Shown here: positions 44,216 through 55,518 of the stretch, one piece after another | How positions within the stretch are numbered: position 1 is the stretch's first letter | Layout: every line of letters begins with the position of its first letter | NCBI GenBank assembly: GCA_015680905.1 | Contig: CM027377.1 | Coordinates: 17,012,501 to 17,076,500 of the forward strand | Reading direction: 5' to 3' | From: Coptis chinensis | Lineage: Eukaryota; Streptophyta; Magnoliopsida; Ranunculales; Ranunculaceae | Length of the DNA: 64,000 bases | Notes under the pieces: model-generated | Told to the model about the DNA's origin: nothing | Seen by the model: only the letters and a program-made list of their open reading frames with translations | Databases searched by the model: none | Position numbers and translations under genes: made by a program

Positions 44216-44767
44216 TCTATCAAATTGATTTCAAGAACATTACCTCTTAAAAGTTAGCAGTCTTGCAGTAGATCCCTAGTGGCAACTATATATAAAAGTA
44301 TAACCTTGTGATGACATGTATAGAGTAGGGACATGGAAGAGTGAATTTGTATAACTATGAAACTATAGCCATCCTCTACATCCAGGAAAAACTAAGGAAT
44401 TACATATACGAACGGAAAGGGTGTTACAGCTTGAGCTGTTACCAATAACTTACTCGAACATGATCTACAACAGAGAATAGAAGAGAATAGTGCATGTACA
44501 ACAGAGAAGAGAATAAGATTATTTACCTGTGAAGAGGATACGACACACAACCCGATTAAAGCTAGAAAGAAAAGTTGGTTCACAAAGTTCGATAGGTAGT
44601 TTTGTATGAAGTTCTCCCGAGAGTTTTATATATTGATTCGAGAAATTCTCGAGAGGTTATACAAAATAACGTATTGGTATACAACATATCAAAAGCTTGT
44701 ATTTGCTGATAAGATGAGAAAATTAAATCAAGGAATCAGTAATGTAGCGGCTGATGAGATGAGCAAA
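44216..44767. other. No gene recognised
   Basis: Between the kinase fragment and the CACTA element. Short open stretches only. It contains a near-repeat AAATTCTCGAGAGG / TTCTCCCGAGAG at 44610-44657. Confidence 0.4.
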
Positions 44768-44784
44768 CACTACAACATAAATGG

Positions 44785-45062
44785 CATTTCCCATCACTTA
44801 AAAAGTGATGTCAAAAGTATAAGACATCACTTTTGAGAATGATGTGAATGGTGGCGACGTGAAAAGTCAGGGTTTTCCACATCACTTTTTAATTGATGTC
44901 CACAAGTGATGTTATAACTTTGCATCACTTTTTAATCGATGTCCACAAGTGATGTTATAACGTTTAACATCACTTAGAAAGTGACGTTTCATTCAGATTC
45001 CAATTTACTTGTAAAGTGATGTGAAATAACTCTATAAATCACTTTAAAAGTGATGTCCCATT
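44785..45062. repeat. CACTA left subterminal repeat array
   Basis: At least ten copies of ATCACTTNNNAAGTGAT-type motifs in both orientations. TTGATGTCCACAAGTGATGT and the near-identical TCGATGTCCACAAGTGATGT are tandem, about 44893 and 44937 (period about 44). Confidence 0.85.
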
Positions 45063-46153
45063 TATCAAAAATAAATAAATAATAATAAAAAAAAAATTGC
45101 CAATATCATCCCAATATAATACCATTTTCCTGGTAATTTATCATCAAATAAAGATGAAATGTATCTTAAAATCACATTCATCACACAAATATCATCTCCA
45201 ATTACAAATATTACACTATATACAAAAAATTGTAACGAGCCAACATATACCAACAAAATCTAATCTGCAGTATCGAAATGAGCCAAAGAGAACCACAATC
45301 ACCCATCCAAGGACTTATCACAGCCTGGCTTGATGCAATCAATTTAATCCAAGAACATATCACAACCTAACAAATCACTCTGTTTTCTTTTTTATGCAGT
45401 ATGAAACATTGTACTAGAAAATCAATGCAAATTTTATAAAAGGAAAATAAACAGACGGAACATCCACATAATATAGTGCCTTGATGACAAAGGAAGGTCT
45501 ACAGAAGACAATTACTTATGTTCAAGATCAGGTCCAGCCCTGTGCCAAAAGCTGGTTGGAGGTTGAGTTAAAATAAAAACGTTGTCGTCCATTTCCCTGC
45601 ATCACTAGCAGAGTAATCTAAAACTTGTGTCTGCCCAAAAAAAAACATTTAAATAGTTGTTAATGATTTGGGTAGTAACACCAATAGCATGTAAACTGCA
45701 CCAGTGCTTCAGATGCACCAAACTCCAATAGCATGTAAATTGCACTAGTGCTTCAGGTGAACCAAACTCTTTTCCAATGGCAGCATTAACCCACTACAAA
45801 AGGAACGACTTTACCTGACAGACGATTATTACAAAAGAAGCCTCTTCAAATAATCCATCCCAACATAACAATTATTACAAAAGAATCCACTTCAAATAAT
45901 CCATCCCAACATCATAATTATTACAAAAGAAACCTCTTCAAAGAATCCCAATAGCCACACTTGGTATCAAACTTGAATGTTGAATGTCATCTCATGTATC
46001 CCTGATACCAAATCAATATAGAATATGCTCAGTAATGTATATCTCAAGTTATAATACGCTTTAATTAACAATTTACTTGGGATCTATAGAAGTATCTTTC
46101 TAAGTTCAATTATTAATGAAACTACTCTACAAGAGAGACACATGAAAATACAC
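45063..46153. other. CACTA interior with short tandem repeats, no gene recognised
   Basis: Two small arrays: a 44-bp unit twice (AATAGCATGTAAA at about 45686 and 45730), and a 46-bp unit nearly three times (ATTATTACAAAAGAA at 45825, 45871, 45917). No protein similarity noticed. Confidence 0.6.
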
Positions 46154-46545
46154 CTGTTGTTGTGGATAATTTCCATATCCAGGATAGGCTCCACCATAAG
46201 CATACATGTTAGGATCTTGAGCGGGAGGGGTATATCCATAGGATTTGTAACCTAGCTTGGTTGTATCCATAATACCCAGCACCATTCCACTGGTTTGGGT
46301 ATGGTTGTGGTTGTGTCCACCCATCTGACGTATCATGTAAATTGGTCAGATTAATATACATTCACATACATTGATAAACGGGAAGAATGATTATAAACAA
46401 GCAAAGCAATAGTGAACCTGTTTGTTTGGAGGGCTACACCCACAGGAAAGTCTAATGTTTCTCCCTCCCAAAAGAGTTCCGTTTAACATAAGTGCTCTCC
46501 TTTGCACAAGCTCATACTTTAGCTGCACCTCTTTCCTATGACAGA
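46154..46545 (-). pseudogene. Captured RBP45/47-like RNA-binding protein fragment
   Basis: Two exon pieces on the minus strand. The first (about 46545-46418) reads ALMLNGTLLGGRNIRLSCG and PPNRQ, the end of an RRM as in the third RRM of plant RBP45/RBP47 (L-N-G-T-x-L-G-G-Q-N-I-R-L-S-W-G), and ends at a GT donor. The second (46324-46154) reads PQPYPNQWNGAGYYGYNQA, then in a shifted frame YKSYGYTPPAQDPNMYAYGG and AYPGYGNYPQQQ before another donor. This is the Gln/Tyr/Gly/Pro-rich C-terminus of these poly(U)-binding proteins. An indel and the loss of the first two RRMs make it a fragment. Confidence 0.82.
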
Positions 46546-46800
46546 AAAATGTGACCTTTTAGCCGCATGAAGTTGGTTAAGAGTAATATACATATACATT
46601 TTTTTTCAAGTGAAATTGAAAAAATATTACATGGTCTGCTTTAATAAATCTATCGTGCCATTTTGAACCACCAAAAATCAGAGAATATAATTGGATATAT
46701 ATATATCATTTGATCCAAATATCCAATATCAGCAAGTGATGCTTTTTTAACACCATCAGAGTTTAACAGTACATGCTCTAAAGTAAGTTTAATCACATAC

Positions 46801-46932
46801 CTTAAAGAATAGCCTGAAGTCTTTTCCAATGGTGATATCATGTGCCATACGGAGCATGTAATTGATTTTAACACGAAATGAGGCTGCAGCACTGTTTACC
46901 ATTTCCTCGGAAAGTTCCAATTCCGGTAATAG
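46801..46932 (-). pseudogene. Captured reticulon-like protein (RTNLB) exon
   Basis: Reticulons shape tubular ER. The minus-strand reading [20 protein letters not shown] continues [20 protein letters not shown] and LFFK, then a GTATG donor at plus 46800. It matches the segment leading into the first membrane hairpin of plant reticulon domains (L-P-E-L-x-[15 protein letters not shown]). This single exon is open with no stop. The next exon is not found. It sits between the other two captured fragments, in the same orientation. Confidence 0.72.
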
Positions 46933-47012
46933 TTTAAGTTGTCTTCTCAGATATATATATTAAAAAAACGTCATAAGTAAAAGGACAGCAACATATCCTG
47001 AACAGAACTCTA

Positions 47013-48166
47013 CCTATCAAATCGGTAGACGTGCCATAGTGAAATGTCACTGCCGAGACGTTTGCCTGAATGTCGAGTAGTAATTGTACACAGTCGAAGT
47101 AACCATTCAATGTGGCCATGTGAAGAGTTGGTGGTGATACCACCATCCGGTGCTTTATTTACAAACTTAAACAGTGCACTGCAACAAATATATTAAACAA
47201 AATTTTTTAGGGGTAAGGAAAACTACTACAAGAAAATAAACTAATACCACTGAAAAGAAATCCTACAACCAGTGCTAAACAACAATCATAATATATATCT
47301 ATATCTATAAAATGAAAAGCCCACTCAAATTCATTGTAGTATATGAATCATCTATCAGAAAATAAGGCCACAAAATGAAAAGCAAAGTACAATACCATTA
47401 ACCAAATTTGTTCTTTAAAACAGACCCATTGCCTCTATCACCATTGTTGGTATGAGCACTCGTAACCTCATAATGTTCACTTGGCACGAAGTCTACCACG
47501 ACAAGTCTTATGCATCTAACGTGGCCATTTACAGCTGCAAAATGAAGAGCAGTTCTTCCACTGAGATAATCTGCTCGAGTAACTTGACATATATTAAAAA
47601 TCATTAGATTTACCAAAAATGGAAATGCCTCAATGCATAGGATATCACAAATATCAAAGTTCTACATAAACTAAAGACTGCATTTACATTGCTTTTGAAC
47701 AGTAGAAGAGTCTGCACAACTTCCCAGTGTCCATGCCAGCACGCATGCATCAACGCAGTCTATGAAAAACAAATACACTATTTCAATAACAATGCGTCTA
47801 ATTTAACTCAAGAATACTACAATTAAAAATAGCCTAAATCCTACCTGCCCACAGTAATTCCTCGAATTCACATCTGCCCCATTCTCAAGTAACAATGCTA
47901 CAATCTAATCACAAAAAAAAATAACAAATCAATGGGAGTTCAAAAACTACAATCTAACTACCAAGGCAATGATAATAAATAAATAATACCTCAGTGTGCC
48001 CTCTTGTAGCGGCGAAATGAAGAGGGGAATTAAGACCACCAAATGTAGAGTACTTGGCAAGACATGGATTAAATTCCAGTAGCATCTTCGCTTCCACCAA
48101 ATCTCCATCTCTAGCCACTGATACCAATCTCTTTCCTGATTCTGAGCATCCAAACGAATTCCCCAT
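47013..48166 (-). pseudogene. Captured XB3-family ankyrin-repeat E3 ligase fragment (XBAT33/XBOS-like)
   Basis: XB3-family proteins are ankyrin-RING ubiquitin ligases. Minus-strand exons: 48166-47990 ([51 protein letters not shown]; donor GTATT), 47904-47845 ([20 protein letters not shown]), 47759-47688 ([20 protein letters not shown]), about 47586-47400 ([32 protein letters not shown]) and about 47179-47013 ([11 protein letters not shown]; frameshift; [20 protein letters not shown]). The exons cover the N-terminal ankyrin repeats; the RING finger is absent. The donor after exon 3 is AATGTAAAT with no proper acceptor at exon 4, and exon 4 runs into a stop, so splicing would be faulty. ATG context and exon phases are otherwise well kept. 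Confidence 0.88.
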
Positions 48167-48199
48167 CACCCTTAACTCACTCACTCACTGAGTCAAATG

Positions 48200-48770
48200 G
48201 AGAGTTGGGCTTGTGTTTGTTGAAAATGAAAATGAAAGACAGAGAGATCGAAACAACTCTACCTATTGCGGAGATTAGCAAGGTTGGCCCGGAGGAACTG
48301 AATTACAACAGTTACAAGTAGTACATCATAAGAGATCGACATAAATGATAACTCCGACCACTCAAAAACCTTTCAATGTTGTAATCGATTAATATCAAAC
48401 TCGTTTGCACGCAGCAATCAATCTCCGATTTCAGTTCAATGAAAGACTGTTAGGGTTTTGGAAAATAAAATACTGAAGATCATCCCTAAAATCCCCAAAA
48501 TTTAGAAGTGAGGGCGAGTTCCATTCTTAATTTTTTTTCTTCGTATTCGTATGTATTAGGTCTTATAAATTTATGGGTCGGACCTTGCTTATGGGGTTTA
48601 AGCCTTTTGGGTATTGGTCGCTGTTTTTTATTTTCTATTTTTCGTTTAAGGGTGGCTAGTCTAGCAAACCAGTGCGCACCTTGTTTCATTTCTATTTAAC
48701 CTAAATTTTTAGATAGTCTAGCCTTTTCTAACTAATTAACTTAATTATGAGGTATATTAATAATAACATT
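48200..48770. other. CACTA interior upstream of captured ankyrin gene
   Basis: Probably captured 5' flank of the ankyrin gene. No TATA box is clear and nothing else is recognised. Any transcript from this side would read through all three captured fragments. Confidence 0.4.
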
Positions 48771-49310
48771 TCTAGAAGTCACATTATAAGTGATTTCGAA
48801 AACTTGACAAAGTCACTTTTAAAGTGATGTTGAATACATAGATATTACATAACTTTATTAATGACACGGTGAGTGGCAATACCTTTAAAGTGATGTTGAA
48901 TACATAGATATTACACCACTTTATAAGTGACACAATGAGTGACGTAAAAAACTGTTACTACATCACTATCACGACATCACTAATTAAAATGATGTTGTAC
49001 AACTCTACTACATCAGCTTATGAAATAAGTGATGTTAAAAAAAAATTGTGATAATTATTACATCACTTTCAGCGAAGTGATGCCATAGTTTTGACATAAT
49101 AAGTGACGTAAACAATTGTTACTACATCACTATCACGACATCACTAATTAAAATGATGTTATACAACTCTACTACATCAGCTTATGAAATAAATGATGTT
49201 AAAAAAAAATTGTGATAATTATTACATCACATGCTGAGAAAAGTGATGTCATAGTTTTCTTATGATACCACTTCGCTGAAAGTGATATAAAATTAGCGAT
49301 GTCATATGTC
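48771..49310. repeat. CACTA right subterminal repeat array with 164-bp duplication
   Basis: Many AAGTGATGT / ACATCACT motifs. A 164-bp tandem duplication has GTGACGTAAA at 48939 and 49103 and shares CTACATCACTATCACGACAT. A smaller 65-bp repeat (TTTAAAGTGATGTTGAATAC) is at about 48830 and 48892. Confidence 0.85.
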
Positions 49311-49386
49311 ATATTTGTTGTAGTGAAATCAAGAACTCAGTATATAACGGTTTTAATATAGCTTAGGAGCCGGGTTGAATACCATT

Positions 49387-50037
49387 TTTTCTTAGCCAAA
49401 TTCAAATGAGATGATTATGGTATAATCATCAGATCTCCAATGTAAGACTCCATTGACATGAACTGGAATAGGGTTCCACCAAGAAGGGGCTGGGTTGCAT
49501 TCATGGCTCTTGTAAAATGTTACTTTTCTCCATGATTCGCACATGGTACCCAAAGTTAGTACCTCAATGAACTCTTCCCCACGAGAGGGTGTACGATAGA
49601 GCTCAATAGTCCAACATACAACTTTATATTTCATGGTACATGTATCCAACCCAAAGCATGTCCCTTCTACTAAGCACTTTCCAACGTTATTCTGAAAGCA
49701 ATCGAGTTTGAGTAAGGTTTTGGTTTGCTGAATAATAGGGTCATACAAAACCAATGGATCGTAACTAAGATAACACATCAAACCGTTGCAAGATAATCTA
49801 ACATGGTATGCACGACCATATTCAGCTATATATTGTGTAAATTGCAATAGCTAAACCTGCTCTATCAATTGAATAGTAACGATAACATTCGTAATCACAA
49901 TCAAATATCTTAATAAACTTGTTCCCGATTTTCTTCTTCAAACGAAAGCGGTCAAAATCTAGATCTTGGATCAAGCAATACCAATATTTGCATACATATT
50001 TTGAACTTACATAAAGATTTTCACTACGTTTGTTTAT
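49387..50037 (-). pseudogene. F-box protein pseudogene (F-box-associated domain)
   Basis: F-box proteins pick substrates for SCF ubiquitin ligases. The minus strand reads SENLYVSSKYVCKYWYCLIQ, FIKIFDCDYECYRYYSIDRA, then after a shift near 49855 VRLSCNGLMCYLSYDPLVLY, DPIIQQTKTL, LTLGTMCESWRKV, HVNGVLHW and TIIISFEFG, then a stop. The S-C-N-G-L, W-N-P-like (here Y-D-P), S-W-R and V-N-G-x-L-H-W-x(n)-I-I-S-F-E order is the FBA domain of plant F-box proteins. The N-terminal F-box itself is missing or eroded, and there is a premature stop near 49390. Confidence 0.8.
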
Positions 50038-50697
50038 GAGAGAGCTAGTTCTACCACTAATAGAAAACAGCTTAAACTTCAGTTCTCAAAATTATTGCAC
50101 TTGCAATAAAATAGTATATACAAGAGAGAGTTCTACTACTAATTGGAAACAACTTAAACTTCCGTTCTCAAAATTGCACTTGTACTAAAACTACCAAACA
50201 CTCAAACTCTCCAAAGAGGTTCCACGTGGTATTGTAGGCTTAAAGAAAATGATATCTCTCATATTAGAGTGCCACCTAGGAGAGAGAAAAATCTCTTTTA
50301 GAGGTCTCTACTTTAGTATATAGATAGTAGATAGCTAGGGTTTTTATCATTGAATGCCGATATAGTTGATATGGTATGGATCAATTCAAGCAATGAGTTG
50401 GGATAAAATAAATAAATAAATAAAATTGAATTCATAGCTCTAGCCCGGCGTGGAGGGGGAGTACCAAAAATTGGCATTAGCATTATTGGCATTGGCTCTC
50501 CATGTGAGTCGAGAGACATAGAAAGTTTGAGAGGAGGTGTTAGGAATAATAGTCCCTCATTGTGTGGATACTTGGGCACGAGCTAGGATATAAGCACTTA
50601 GGCACCCTCACTTGGTAAACCGATTTTCCAAGTGAGTTCTACCCATGGGTTTATTGACAAGGTATCAAGAGCATTTCGATCGATCCTGCTGTTGAGT
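50038..50697. other. No gene; possible small LTR (TRIM-like) at 50538-50661
   Basis: TGTTAGGAATAATAGTCCC at 50538 resembles the start of TRIM-type LTRs. The block to TTTATTGACA (50658) is followed by AAGGTATCAAGAGCA, like a decayed initiator-Met primer site (TGGTATCAGAGC). No second LTR was found, so this is tentative. The rest is AT-rich and unassigned. Confidence 0.3.
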
Positions 50698-50706
50698 AAA
50701 ATTGAA

Positions 50707-52730
50707 GGGTTAACGAGTATTACCCCCACTAGATGGGAAATTAGGGTCTTCCCTCCCCCCCTGATAAGCACCCAAAACTGTAATATTAAACCCCGAGAGA
50801 CATAGCATTTTGGTCGATTATGTATTTAATAATCATGTAATAATTATATTTTCGTACTTTTGCAGGTTTCCGCAATTTAAATGAATATAGTGACAAAACG
50901 TGCATCAAAGTACGAGGAATCTTGGAATATTTGGAGTTTCCCACTCGACCCCGTGAAGTCAAGAAGTTTCCAAAAGAATAGAACCCGGTCTTGGGGCGGG
51001 CCCACATATGAAGAAGCACGGAACTTCCGAAGCTCAAATCGGATAAATCTAGGTGCCGACGTCGGCTAGTGAAGCTGCCAAGTACAAGAATACGGGAATA
51101 TTTGGAATTCCCGCTCAATCTCCGTAAAGCCCAACAAAAGCCTGACTAGAGCCGAAGTTTCCAAAAGAACAGAACCAGTGCAGGAAGGGCCCACATATAA
51201 AGAGGCAGGAAATTTCCGAAGCTCAAATCGGGTAAATCTAGGTGCCGACGTTGGCTAGTGAAGCTGCTATGGCGACCCGGGCGACGTACTCTGCGCAAGG
51301 ACAAAAGTAGTAAAAACGCCAATTTCGGCGCCGCCACTGGACACACTAAGTGGACACACTCTGCGGGCCCAGAAGGCATGATGAGTCAGCATAGGCAGGT
51401 GGCAATTGATGGTTTCAAATTGATACCATCTGTCAAGAAAGAAGACACGTATCAATTCAAACCTGGTGGTTTGAATTAACATAAGCTAAAAACAAAACAT
51501 TAAAATGGCAAAAGGACAAAAACTTAAAACCGTTGAAAACAAAGTTTGGTTTCGAACCATTCAATTAGCAAAAGAACAAAATCTTAAATATTCACGGGTC
51601 ACTTTTGTATTGCCTATATATATGAAGGCTTCGCCTTCATTAGAAGGTCTTCAGCATATTAATGCTTTAGCTACGTTAAATTTCTTTCTTCAGTACTTAC
51701 CTTCTGCTATTTTGTTTCAGCAGCTTAATACAGTAAGTTATTTTACCTTAATAACAGTTATTTCTTTCCTTGTTTAATTTCGTCCCCGCAATTATTTACT
51801 TAATGTATACAAAGAAGTTTTATTATTCCTCCTATGATGATGAGCTAATCCCCTCGGGGGAGGGGTTATCTTTGCTTGTAAAAATCGGATTGACTCGTTA
51901 ATATTCTAGAATCACTACTTAGGAATTAGACATAGAATTAACATCCCATCCCAAAATGACCGGTGACCGCAAAAGTTGAGTCTGATGCTCGATGCTCCAG
52001 ACAGAAAATGTCAAATCTCAAACTCTCTCTGGTGTCGAACTGACTCTCCATTCGTCCATTGATGTGAACTGTGCGAGAGAGCGAAATAATATACCAGAGA
52101 TGAGGTATTATCGAAACTCCTTATGCTAGTGAAATGCGACCTAGAGATGTGGGCATGCACTAGGGATCAATACTCGACGTCGTCTCCGAAACGAGACGAA
52201 CTAGAGATGTAGTGATTTAGTAATAAAAACTATTGAAAAATGATTCTTGCATGAGCATGATTAATTCTCTCCCTGTTTCTCTACTTTTATTTACCTACAT
52301 ATAATCGCTGTAGTAATTTATATTATTTGCATTACCGTTATTTTAATTAAAACCAACTAAAAGAAACCTAAAAATCCTACTCACCTAAAGTTGTAACTCC
52401 AGTTGTGAACCTATCCGTGCCCTAAGGTTTGGACGATCCCTTACTCGACCTATCCTACCAATCCCACGTGAGTAAGGTAACTTGACTAAAACGTACGACA
52501 ATACGGACGTTGGACTTTGGACTTTGGACCTCGGACTTAAGAAAATAAGTAACTGAAACCAATAAACGTGCCTAAAAAGCGTTGTATCACCAATACACAA
52601 AAAAAAAATACGGTCAGCCTAATTTGACTTTTTTTATGTGTGTATTTAGAGGAGAGACCCTAATTTCCCATCTAGTGGGGGGAATCCTAATTGGCTCATC
52701 TAGTGGGGGGTGGTTAATACTCATTACCCC
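50707..52730. mobile_element. MULE-like element with 9-bp duplication and LTR-like interior
   Basis: Inverted ends GGGTTAACGAGTATTACCCC (50707) and the complement of GGGGTAATGAGTATTAACCA (to 52730) extend through CCCACTAGATGGGAAATTAG on both sides. A 9-bp AAAATTGAA flanks the element at 50698-50706 and 52731-52739. The right TIR contains an extra tandem copy of the ATCTAGTGGGGGG block. TIRs of about 45-70 bp with a 9-bp duplication fit a Mutator-like element. There is no transposase. The interior is mostly the LTR-like block described separately. Confidence 0.8.
50762..52600 (+). repeat. Solo-LTR-like block (Athila type?) inside the MULE-like element
   Basis: It starts TGATAAGCACCCAAAACTGT, resembling Athila-1's TGATAAGTGCCTAAAATTGT and the LTR start at 63067. 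Length to about 52600 (...ATACACA) is about 1.84 kb, close to Athila-1's 1.85-kb LTR. Inside, a 189-bp tandem duplication (AGGTGCCGACG at 51051 and 51240) spans about 50890-51268. No clear 5-bp duplication was found, so the right boundary is uncertain. Confidence 0.45.
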
Positions 52731-52739
52731 AAAATTGAA

Positions 52740-53442
52740 TTAATTTTTTTCTGTGGTGGTAGCCACCGGTTGGCACTGCCGCCGAGATATAGAAAGTACT
52801 TTTGGGTATTGTTTCACATTTTATTTTCGGTGATGTAATTGGATTATTTTACTGATGGATTTGGGTAATTGCAATACATGGGTTTTGATTTCAGTTATTT
52901 ACGTTTGTGGAACTTGGGGTGTTGGCAGTGTGAATTGGAGCAATTCAACTCAAAGTGGGTGATGGTTTGTCTTGTGTCTTGGTTGGGTGGGTTTGAAGAA
53001 CTACGAACTTGCGCGTGGGATTATTGTTTGGTGATGATTGTAGGGGATTGTTTGCACGGTGGTTTGTGGGTATGGATTGCATTTGTTGTATGGTGAATTA
53101 GGGCCTTTGGAGGGAAGTGGTAGGTTATGGAGCATGGTGTTGTATTAAACTTTTCGTTGGTTTTTGGTTTAGTAAGATTGTCAATGGTCGATTGTTTGCA
53201 CTAGCAGCATGGGAGTGATGGCGTTTTGAACTTGTGTTGTGCATTGCCTTGAATTTAGTTGAAGTTCAAATTTGGTTCAAAGGTGTCACTCGCGGTGAAT
53301 ATTTAGAGTTTTAAATTGTTTGATAAAATGTTTGGTTGACAGTCCTTTGTGCATAAATGTGTTTGGATGGTGGCTTGTTCAAGTAGTTTTTGCAGTAGAA
53401 ATTGTGTTGGCTTGATTATAGTAGTAAGTATTGAATATGGGT
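52740..53442. other. No gene recognised
   Basis: T/G-rich with one short open stretch (52869-53096) of no recognisable family. Nothing else seen. Confidence 0.5.
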
Positions 53443-53451
53443 ATAGTAGTG

Positions 53452-54215
53452 GGGTCGCAGTATTTACACTCCAGTTTATGGGATTAACACCCCTTTGACC
53501 AGGCCAATTCCAAGGTATTGACACCCCTCCATTAATCATATAAAAATCACTCACGACAAGAAGTTACCGCAAAAAGGTAATGCCCACAACAAGGAGTTGC
53601 CACAAGATGGAAAATCCATATATGGAAGGTTGTTGCCGTGAGTCCTTTTTTGTTTTAAATTTTTTTTGATAGCCACCGCAAAAAAAGTCAGTTGCCAGGA
53701 AATGGTTGTGGTCACCAAAATGGAGTATTTGCTTATATTAATTACCAAAACTCTTCTTCATCAACTTGATCACCAACTTGATCACAAGTTTTTCTTAGAG
53801 CGTATGAAAAAAATTGCCGCGAGATAGCTAAACTATGCCTCAATTGTACATATTTTTTTCATGGGTTTGGTGTTGTTCTTGAAGCGTATGAAGAAGTTCT
53901 AAAGAAGAAGATGAGATATTCGTATGTCGTGTGTGTTCAAAGTTTGAAGTGAAAAAAAAATAACAAAAAAATTCTCCACGACAACTCACTGGCGTGGAAT
54001 GTGGGATCTCGTTACAACCCAATGTCGTGGATTGTGGGATCTCGCGGCAACTCGATGATGTGGAATGTGAGATCTTGCGGCAACTCACTACTATGAAACT
54101 ATCGGGCATGTGGGGTGCATGTAAAAGGACCATATATAGGGAATAACCATTATTCATGTACCCTTTTGCCAAAGGGGTGCCAATCCCATAAAGTGGGGTG
54201 CAAATACCGTGACCC
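53452..54215. mobile_element. MULE-type MITE (764 bp) with 9-bp duplication
   Basis: ATAGTAGTG directly precedes (53443-53451) and follows (54216-54224) the element. Ends GGGTCGCAGTATTTACAC and, inverted, GGGTCACGGTATTTGCACC continue as TIRs of about 55 bp through TTTATGGGATT and CACCCCTTTG. There is no coding capacity. The interior has an irregular repeat of GGGATCTCG / GGAATGTG-type blocks (53990-54090). Confidence 0.85.
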
Positions 54216-54224
54216 ATAGTAGTG

Positions 54225-54578
54225 GCAGTGGCAGTAGTGTCGAATGGTGTACACAAAGTGTGGTCTTGATGGATATTAATTTGTGGTTGTCTGTACTTCA
54301 AGTTGAGTATTTAGATGCTCAATTTGAGTGGGGAAAGTGCTTATGTTGATCAATATTTGGATAACAGTCGTACTTATGTACAACATTTAAGTAGCAGTCA
54401 ATACCCAGTGTATGACACTTGGATTGCAGCCGGTAGTATTGATTGGTAATTGCATTGACAGTAGTGGCAATGACATGGTAGTTAACGACAATGTCGCGAC
54501 ATGGAAATAGTAGTCGCAATGGCAGTACTAGTATTTGCAAATATATAGTGTATTTTGTTGTTAGCAAACTCTCGATGC
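54225..54578. other. No gene recognised
   Basis: Spacer between two small transposons. It contains loose repeats of GCAGTAGTGGCAATG-like blocks. Nothing else seen. Confidence 0.5.
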
Positions 54579-54581
54579 TTA

Positions 54582-55105
54582 GAGTATCTCCAATGGGGTA
54601 TCTAAATCTACACCTACACATAGGCTACACGTAGGTGCCACTAGGATTTTATACCATCTTCTTATAGCTTCTAAAGATACACATCGTGGCTATTCCATTG
54701 GTGGTGTGTATAAGATATGGAAAAGAAAGAGTTAACGATGGACATGAACCATCCCACATTTTATAATTGATAATTAATACACAACGCACGTTAGTTAAAG
54801 TCACGTCTATATTTTCAAAATCTAAAAAAACCGTATTGTGACACGAACACAAACCGTTGCAAAATCAAAATTACAACTTCACACTTCTGTTCAAGCAATG
54901 TTCATATGTTTTAAGCTCATCAATATCACTACAAGTGACGTCCGTTCTTCTTATTAGTTGATATATGGAGAGAGAAATTTCCACCAAATAATACACATTG
55001 ATAGCTATTCTCTACGGTTTACACCCTCCATTGGATGGGTGTTTTTTAAAACAAAAGTGTTAATTTTCAACATTATACGCTTTACACCTCCCATTGGAGA
55101 TGCCC
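54582..55105. mobile_element. Tourist-like MITE (524 bp), TTA duplication
   Basis: The left end GAGTATCTCCAATGGGG and right end CCATTGGAGATGCCC are imperfect inverted repeats, flanked by TTA on both sides (54579-54581, 55106-55108). TTA duplications are the mark of PIF/Harbinger-derived Tourist MITEs. It is non-coding. A third internal CCTCCATTGGATGGGTG near 55024 hints at an earlier nested or duplicated end. Confidence 0.7.
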
Positions 55106-55108
55106 TTA

Positions 55109-55515
55109 CCATCGTGAGTTTGAGTGGAGGTGTTAGAGAATGGTTAAGGGTAGTTGTGTACTTTTCCTATTATTTGATATGGGTATATATAATAATGTAA
55201 TAGTTAGTTATCATCTACAAATATTGTATAGAGGTTTTATAATTTCAAAATTATAAAGGATGAATATCTAAATAATAAAAGAATAGAGATCTAAAATAGC
55301 CTCCTTGATATTGGGGAATGGGTTCCTAGAAACTCGGCTATCATATATACAGGTGTTAATACTTTTGCTTGAAGTTGCTATGAGAAAAATTTGTGTTGCC
55401 AGTTACCAAAAAAAAAAAATTGTGTTGCCAAACGCCCCCTTAAGCAAAAGTTAAAATTGCCTTATTGATTTTGACCAAGTAGTCGCGGTATGGTATTGAG
55501 TTTTATAAATTCAAT
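55109..55515. other. No gene recognised
   Basis: AT-rich. 55160-55196 resembles a block near 1275-1310 (TATGGGTATATATA). No other feature. Confidence 0.4.
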
Positions 55516-55518
55516 TAA

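Larger units (their letters stand above)
44768..49325 (-). mobile_element. Pack-CACTA (En/Spm) element with three captured host gene fragments
   Basis: Left end CACTACAACATAAATGG and right end CATATTTGTTGTAGTG form the CACTA terminal inverted repeat. A 3-bp AAA flanks both sides (44765-44767 and 49326-49328). Both ends carry clusters of subterminal motifs containing AAGTGATGT/ACATCACTT, the usual transposase-binding arrays of this superfamily. At 4,558 bp with no transposase ORF it is non-autonomous. Between the arrays, minus-strand exons of an ankyrin E3 ligase, a reticulon-like protein and an RBP45-like RNA-binding protein lie in series in the same orientation. I assign minus strand by the captured exons only. 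Confidence 0.88.

Noticed and set aside
51505-51777. 90-codon plus-strand frame
   Set aside because: No recognisable domain. It lies within the LTR-like block and its composition fits chance.
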